A program made the position numbers and the translations under genes. The notes beneath the pieces were generated by a model, which was not told where the DNA came from, ran no database searches, and saw only the letters and a program-made list of their open reading frames with translations. Of a stretch of DNA of 64,000 nucleotides, positions 58,066 through 64,000 are shown in pieces (position 1 is the first letter of the stretch; every line of letters begins with the position of its first letter). The stretch lies in assembly GCF_950295315.1 (NCBI RefSeq), contig NC_080180.1, forward strand, positions 66,001,092 through 66,065,091, read 5' to 3'. This DNA comes from Erinaceus europaeus (taxonomy: Eukaryota > Chordata > Mammalia > Eulipotyphla > Erinaceidae).

Positions 58066-58805
58066 ATTTCTGTAGTTTTGGAGGGCTGCCAAAAGTAAGT
58101 TTTTTCCCTTATTGTTAATTGTGTTAAATATTTCCCTTTTACACATTATGAAATTCAACTGCTAAAATAAGCATATTACAACAGTCAGAAATAATGAATG
58201 AAACAATCTAATTTTATTCTGATATGTGAATTAGAAAAATAAAATAAAATTACCCCACATTAAATATCCAGCTGTAATTTTATGCCATGTTTTAAATGCC
58301 TTTATTTTTTATTCCGTTTTAAAAGGAAATGAACCTGAAACTAGCACGTATAATAAGAGAAAGTCCCAGGAGGAAAAATCTTAAAGTAAATTCAAGATCC
58401 TTTAGTATCTATGCTTGTAAGTGGTGCATATTTTGCTTAAAGACTTAGCATCAGAATTATAAAAAAAATGTTTTAAAAAGGAATGCAAAAATGCTTGTAT
58501 ACAGTGATGTGAACATGTAGAGATGTTTTATATGCAAACCAAAATGCTTATATAAAAGACTTACTCTAAAATTAAATACCATCTTTTCTCAAAAACATAC
58601 CTCTGGTGAACTAACTTTTCTCACCAGACAGTTCTTGTTTTTCACCTTATTATGCATAGCCACTAAACAATAATTAAAATGCAGATACATAGATGACAGA
58701 TGATTGTAGAGAGACTAAGACAAATGAAATAAAAGTGATGCTCAATCTTGACAAAGTCATGGGATGTTTTCTACAATAAGCTCTAAGTTTCAAAAGGGAT
58801 AAAAA
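58066..58805. other. Unique AT-rich DNA
   Basis: Nothing recognised. Confidence 0.5.
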
Positions 58806-59080
58806 GGGAGTTGGGTAGCAGTGCAGCAGGTTAAGCGCACGTGGTGCAAAGCGCAGGGACTGGCATAAAGATCCTGGTTCAAGCCCCCGGCTCCCCACCT
58901 GCAGGGGAGTCGCTTCACAGGTGAAGCAGATCTGCAGGTGTCTGTCTTTCTCTCCCCCTCTCTGTCTTCCCCTCCTCTCTCCATTTCTCTCTCTCCTATC
59001 CGAAAACAATGACATCAATAACTACAACAATAAAACAACAAGGGCAACTAAAGGAAATAAATAAATAAATAAATAATTTT
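58806..59080 (+). mobile_element. SINE-A
   Basis: Complete apart from a 3-base loss in the core ('cttcacaggtgaagcag'). It ends in (aataaata)n. Confidence 0.94.
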
Positions 59081-60298
59081 TAAAAGGGGATATATAATTT
59101 GCTACAGTCACAGAATCCCCTGGATCCCACAGTCACCTACTGTTGTAACAGCTCTAAGAACAAAGGCGCTTCATCTATTTAGCGTAGCACCTAAGATTTC
59201 ACCAGAAGAGATTTCAGGGAGTTAAGTCTCCACGGATCGACTGTATTCTCTGAACTCAGCGTAGGTGGCCAATATCAGTGTGGACATATACACATCAATA
59301 TACATGGCATTATATAATCATGATGTCAGGACAGAACTTTGAGTAGGTGACCATCAAGCAAGTCTCTTTATATGTTGCTAGTCTTAAATGGGAAAATAAC
59401 GCTATTTTAAAAAAATGGGTTGTTGGAAAAGTATTGATGCAATTTTGCTTAGAAAAGCACACCAGGAGTTTCCCAACAACCCACTAGTCGTCTAGCACTG
59501 AAAGGTGGAATCTATTTCCTACATGGAACAGGGCGATGAGTACAAAGAGGTATTCCAAAGCTTTGAGACTCTAGGATCGGAATGCATCTTCTGTCTGATT
59601 TTCTTGAGAGAAACTGGAATGATTTTCTATACCCAATAGCATTAAGCATGTGCTCGTGAGAACATTCCCTCCAATAATTGAAAACATTCCTGGAGGAGAG
59701 AACTGTACTTATCTTGGTTTATCCTGATTTACCATGTTGGATAAACTCAAGCTAGCATCACAGCTAATTAAGAAAGACTGAACTCTGCTGTTACAAAAAC
59801 TACTTGTAGGAAAGCACAAATACAAGCAAACGATATTTTATATGATGTTTGCAAAATAACATGGCCCCTGTTTATTCTACTTGAATTATATCACTGGGAG
59901 AAAATAAGATCAGACAGCCACATCTGAGATCTTCAGACCGGCTTAGCTATGACAGAAGTGGGAGTAGTAACTGTGGCATTTCACTTATTGATTTCTTAAT
60001 TCAATCTAAAATATTTAATAAATATTTTTATCCCTGAGTCCAGACATTGCCTAGCTTATAAGCATGCTTCTTGCTTTCTCTTATGCTTTACAGAGATATT
60101 TATTTACATAAATTAGATGGTGTTTTAAAAATAATATCTGATATCTACTAAAACAAGAAAAAAAAAATCTTAGTGCCTGAGAGTTTGCAGTTGCCTTGTA
60201 ATTTCCACTTCCTTGCAACTTTGTGGGAACAAAGAAAGAAAGGAGTGACTTGAGATTGTAATTAGAGACACATGGCCTTGCTTCCTGCTAGGTACCAT
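59081..60298. other. Unique intergenic DNA
   Basis: Apart from the hairpin at 59416 nothing is recognised. Confidence 0.5.
59416..59483. mobile_element. MITE-like short inverted-repeat element
   Basis: A 68-bp segment whose ends are inverted repeats: tgggttgttggaaaa on the left and the complement of tgggttgttgggaaa on the right, 14 of 15 matching. Size and the 'ggttgttggaaaagt' end resemble mariner-type miniature elements. A clear TA duplication is not visible, so a chance hairpin cannot be excluded. Confidence 0.45.
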
Positions 60299-60299
60299 A

Positions 60300-60445
60300 A
60301 AGGGAGTGTAGTGCAATGGATAAAGCATTGGACTTTCAAGCGTGAGGTCCCAAGTTCAATCCCCAGCAGCACATGTACCAGACTGATGTCTGGATCTTTC
60401 TCTCTCTACTCCTATCTTTCTCATAAATACATAAAGTCTTAAAAA
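60300..60445 (+). mobile_element. SINE-D
   Basis: Sense copy with 'gcaatggataaagcattgga', 'aatccccagcagcacatgta' and a 'tttctcataaatacataaag' end. The clearest plus-strand SINE-D. Confidence 0.88.
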
Positions 60446-60719
60446 GAGAAAATAAAACTATAAAATAGAAAATTAAAATCATATTAAGCCCAACTAAATA
60501 TAAGAAAAACATGGTTACTACTAAAATGAAACACTAAGAAGGTCCAATGAAAGCAAAAGCTGACTAGACTAAACACATGCACTGGTTATCATGCGCAGGG
60601 AAGGATTCAGCACTCCACCATCTCAGACAAACTGCAGAACTTCTGTCTAGCAATGCCACGTCTAAGGACACATCGCTGAGTAGAGACCAAGGCTCAATGA
60701 CCACTTGCTTATAGAGGTC

Positions 60720-60865
60720 AGGGTTGGCAAGATAAGCATAATGGCTATGCAAAAGACTTTCAAGCTTAAGGCTTTGAGGCCCCAGCTTCAGTCCCTAGCA
60801 CAACATAAGCCAGAGCTCAGCGGTGTTCTGAGCAAACTCTCTCCTTCTCTCTCTCTTTTTCTTTT
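60720..60865 (+). mobile_element. SINE-C, split by a SINE-B
   Basis: 'ggcaagataagcataatggc', 'cagcttcagtccctagcaca' and 'cagagctcagcggtgttctg'. Its CT-rich tail resumes after the SINE-B at about 61069. Confidence 0.82.
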
Positions 60866-61068
60866 TAATTTCTTTCTTTTATTTATTTATTACTGGATAG
60901 AGACAGAGAGAGAAATTAAGAGGGGAGAAGAGAGGGGAAGAGACACCTGCAGCCCTACTTCACCACCTGTGAAGCTTTCCCCCTGCAGGTGGGGACCAGG
61001 GGCTTGAACCTGGATTCTTGTGCCCTGTAATGTGACTGTTTAACCAAGTGAGCCACCGCCTGGCCCCT
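60866..61068 (-). mobile_element. SINE-B nested in SINE-C
   Basis: Antisense and complete. CT-rich flanks on both sides ('ccttctctctctctttt' and 'ccttcctctctctctttt') look like the target-site duplication inside the SINE-C tail. Confidence 0.88.
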
Positions 61069-61089
61069 TCCTCTCTCTCTTTTATAAAT

Positions 61090-61149
61090 AGCATTGATTG
61101 ATTGATTCTGATAGATACAGAAAGTGAGAGAGAAAGAGATAAAGATAGA

Positions 61150-61197
<48 letters not shown>

Positions 61198-61312
61198 AAG
61201 ATAGATGATAGATAGACGCCTTCAGCACTAGTCAAAAGTGAAGAGCAGAGGCTTGAACTAAAGTCCTGGTACACTGTAATGTGTGTGCTCAACTAGGTGC
61301 AGCAGTCTCCAG
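61090..61312 (-). mobile_element. SINE-B with GATA/GACA expansion
   Basis: Antisense, diverged. The purine block contains (GATA)n then (GACA)n at about 61143-61196. Core and head are degraded. Confidence 0.65.
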
Positions 61313-61409
61313 ACTGCCTATTTATTTCTCTATTACTATCTCTCTCATTAGAATAAATAAAATATTTTAAAATAGTTCAAGCATTTCATTTTCATGATGC
61401 TGAGTTTTT

Positions 61410-61600
61410 TTTTTTAATTATGTTTATTTGCTAGAGACAGCCAGAAAACGAGCAAAGAAGAGGGAGACAGAGAGAGAGAGGCCTGCAGCCCCGCTTCATC
61501 ACTCAGGAAGCTTTCTTACTGCAGGTGGGATGGAGGGCTTGAACCCAGATCCTTGTGCACTGCAACATGTGTGCTCAATCGGGTGTATCACCACACATCC
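61410..61600 (-). mobile_element. SINE-B
   Basis: Antisense from 'tatttgctagagacagccag' to a weak head 'tgtatcaccacacatcc'. Confidence 0.82.
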
Positions 61601-62382
61601 AACAGGCTCTTGAGTTTCCAGTGTTTAAAAATATAGTTGTCTACAGATTCAAGTGTTTAGATACTCATCAGAGACAGCTTTCTCTACCAAAACTTCACTT
61701 GCAACTTTACTCCTAGAACCTTTGTGGAAGCATTGACATATATGCTTAAAAACTTTGGCAGGAAAATACAAGGAAACATAGTATATGCTACAGAAATAAC
61801 AAGTCTTTCCATTAAAAATCAATTCAAAAAGGTATTTACCAAGATAAAGTGAAAAAAAAAAGCCCATAGTAATAGTGACATCGGACCTGTTTCTTAAATA
61901 CTATACAATAAACAAAGATTATTTTCAAGCAACAGAAAAATAAAATATCTCCCTCCAAGCTCAATCGAACTGAGACAACTTTTTTCTAAAAATATCCTAT
62001 AAACATGTCAAAAAGACCTTTAGTGAAATATAGTCTTATTTCTGTCTAAAATCACAAGTCTGGGGAAGTTATAGAAGCAATCAAGAAGGGGGAGTAAGTT
62101 CTTTACGCAGCTGAAATCTGTGCCAGGAATTCAAGTGGACAGAGGTGGCTGGTCTCCTCGTTCTTTATAGCCATTGCATCTTGCGTTAAGGGAGACGCAG
62201 AAGTTAAGGAAGCTTAACAAGGTCTCTCAGCTGCCAGCCACAACTTTCACACTTGAGGTATCCTGCCTCCTGCCAAGTTCCACATGTTCTTGAGTGGTGC
62301 CCAGGCATCTCTCTCTCTCTTTCTCTTTCCCCTTCCCGCTCCCTCTCTCCCTCTATCTCTGTCTCAAATAAAACTGTCTACT
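61601..62382. other. Unique DNA
   Basis: No gene recognised. 62290-62370 has a CT-rich block with a 'ctctgtctcaaataaaac' end that may be the tail of an old SINE. Confidence 0.5.
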
Positions 62383-62905
62383 TTGGGGGCCAGGCATGAC
62401 ACACCTGCTTAAGAATACACGTTACGGTGCACAAAGACCAAGGCTTCAAGCCTCTGGTCCCCACCTGCAGAGAGAAAGCTTCATGAGGAGTAAAGCAGGG
62501 CTGCAGGTGTCTCTCTTTCTCTCTCCTTTTTTTTCTTAATATTTATTCATTTTCCCTTTTGTTGCCCTTGTTTTTTTATTGTTGTTGTAGTTATTATTAT
62601 TGATGTCATCATCATTGTTAGGACAGAGAGAAATGGAGAGAGGAGGGGAAGACAGACAGGGGGAGAGAAAGACAGACACCTGCAGACCTGCTTCACCGCC
62701 TGTGAAGCGACTCCCCTGCAGGTGGGGAGCCGGGGGCTCGAACCGGGATCCTTACGCCGGTCCTTGTACTTGGCGCCATGTGCGCTTAACCTGCTGCGCT
62801 ACTTAACTGCCTGACTCCCCTCTCTCTCCTTCTTGATCTCCTACTCCTTCTCCTCTTTCAATTTCTCTCAGACTCTACCCAATAGTAAATAAATAAGTAA
62901 ATAAA
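62383..62905 (+). mobile_element. SINE-B split by a SINE-A
   Basis: The 5' part (62383-62528) runs to the CT block. The 3' part (62821-62905) continues 'ttcaatttctctcagactct' and aataaa repeats after the inserted element. Confidence 0.88.
62529..62820 (-). mobile_element. SINE-A nested in SINE-B, near-consensus
   Basis: Antisense, full-length, closest to family consensus ('gctcgaaccgggatccttac'). It is flanked by tctctctcctt at 62518-62528 and 62821-62831. Confidence 0.96.
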
Positions 62906-64000
62906 TACATAATTTAAAAGATTAAATAAAGAAACTCAAAAAAACTGTCTAGTTTATGTTACAAAACTAAAATCTCTGAAAATATTAAGAAACGTATAAT
63001 AGTGCTCACATCTTACACGCACTCTCTCTGTAACCATGTCCTATGAATTACGAGATACAGGAAGTTATGCTAGCACCAGAAGTTCCTTTGCTGTGAAATC
63101 TCTCACTCTCCCCTCTCTCTGTCTCTCTGTCTCTCTCTGTCTCTCAGGAGTCACCTGGAGAGATGACAGCTCAGAGCAAACTCAGGTGTGTTCAGCACTC
63201 AGCACATGTGGCCCACCCTGGAGAGACTGGGCTCTCAGGGGGGTCTGGAGTTGAAAGACGTGAGAGTCTGCTAGACTGTTTCTTTGCAAAGAACATCCAC
63301 TTTCCAAATCTCAATCAACATACTGCTGGCAGGACCCGCCTGTTCCTTAGCAGGCTGTTAATCCAGACCCCAGTTCCACCACTCTGCTTCAGTCCAGGAG
63401 CCGATGAAAATGTGGGGTTTGACACATCCACCCACGGGAGAGCAGCTCAAAGGTGCTCGTATCTGCCAGCGTATCTGCCAGAAGCTGGCAGTCGAAAGGA
63501 CAAGACACATCTATGACGAGAGATAAAGCAGAAGGGCTGAGCGCAGAGGGAGCAAGACAGATCACAGAGCTGTAGGACTTCTGTGCAACGAGACGGCAGG
63601 AGTGATGCCATGCCAAGGGTGGAAGGATAAGGAAGGATGTGTGACAGCTTCTGCGTTTCTCTCTCAAAACACTGAGGAGAAGACTGGCAAGGAAGAAGAG
63701 GAACTTGGAAGGAAGGGGACGGATTCTCTCCTGTGCTCCCAGAGATGCACGCCCAGGAAGGGGCGTGAGAATACTGATAGCATTTAGCTGCGTCACTCGA
63801 AGAATTTAATTGACCACAAATCAAGCCTCATTTGCCTGTGTGGACATTCTAACAGTGGACTTAGCATTTCTGAGGCTCACATGCTGGTTTTCATCAGAGT
63901 TCCTCCTTGGAATGGGTAGAGTGACACCTTCAATCCTACTATCTGCGTCCTAGATTCTCTGGCTTGCACTGCTGGGCAGTATTTAATAAGCTCTGGACAC
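62906..64000. other. Unique DNA at window end
   Basis: GC rises after 63080. Open frames of 117 codons (63163-63516, plus) and 135 codons (63389-63796, minus) overlap, and neither resembles a known protein. No repeat recognised. A spliced host exon cannot be excluded. Confidence 0.4.

Noticed and set aside
63163..63796. Overlapping 117- and 135-codon frames at the window end as genes
   Set aside because: Opposite strands, no recognisable motifs and no supporting context. Left as unique DNA.

Overview
This window looks like mammalian intergenic DNA, most likely from a hedgehog (Erinaceidae). It is AT-rich and I found no convincing host protein-coding exon, rRNA or functional tRNA gene on either strand. 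The species call rests on dense tRNA-derived SINEs whose cores (a 'cacctgcaggggagtcgc' type and a 'cacctgcagggggaaagc' type) I remember as Erinaceus SINEs. It comes from memory, not from a search.

Repeat families are named here once and used below. SINE-A (about 290 bp): head 'gtagcgcagcgggttaagcg', box B 'ggttcgagcccc', a pyrimidine block, then 'gtcctatccaacaa' and an AAC/AAT tail ending in aataaa units. SINE-B (about 210 bp): head 'gggccgggtggtggcgcacc', 'aaggacccaggttcaagcc', tail 'tgtctctatccaataaa'. SINE-C: 'gagatagcataatggttatg', 'ccaggttcaatccc', 'cagagctgagcagtgctctgg'. SINE-D: 'gtggataaagcattggactc' and 'caatccccagcagcacatg'. SINE-E: a SINE-A/B-like head joined to a distal module that reads 'tatgaatccactgctcctgg' on its antisense strand.

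Layout. 1-3340 holds LINE-1 (L1) 3' ends and SINEs. An ERV-like solo LTR lies at 3447-3807. 4100-20900 is SINE-rich DNA with a second solo LTR (14497-14876), an exact 197-bp direct duplication (12940-13361) and a twin-primed L1 (17741-18137). 21436-22305 is a giant GGGAGA tract and 27943-28752 a giant GATAGA tract. 29407-31210 is the standout: a 5'-truncated non-LTR retrotransposon on the minus strand, bounded by an exact 11-bp target-site duplication, whose reverse transcriptase belongs to the Jockey/I/CR1 side of LINE diversity and not to L1. 31300-49440 has further SINEs and L1 pieces. 49441-52279 is the longest stretch poor in repeats. 52520-53210 is an L1 tail with a second retroposon nested inside. 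55451-55950 is a third solo LTR. 57834-62905 contains SINEs, a MITE-like hairpin and nested SINE insertions that give an age order. The last kilobase is unique.

Nothing here acts as a pathway. The window records layered retrotransposition by L1, tRNA-SINEs and an ERV family, plus one LINE of a lineage not expected in a placental mammal, which makes it a candidate for horizontal transfer.
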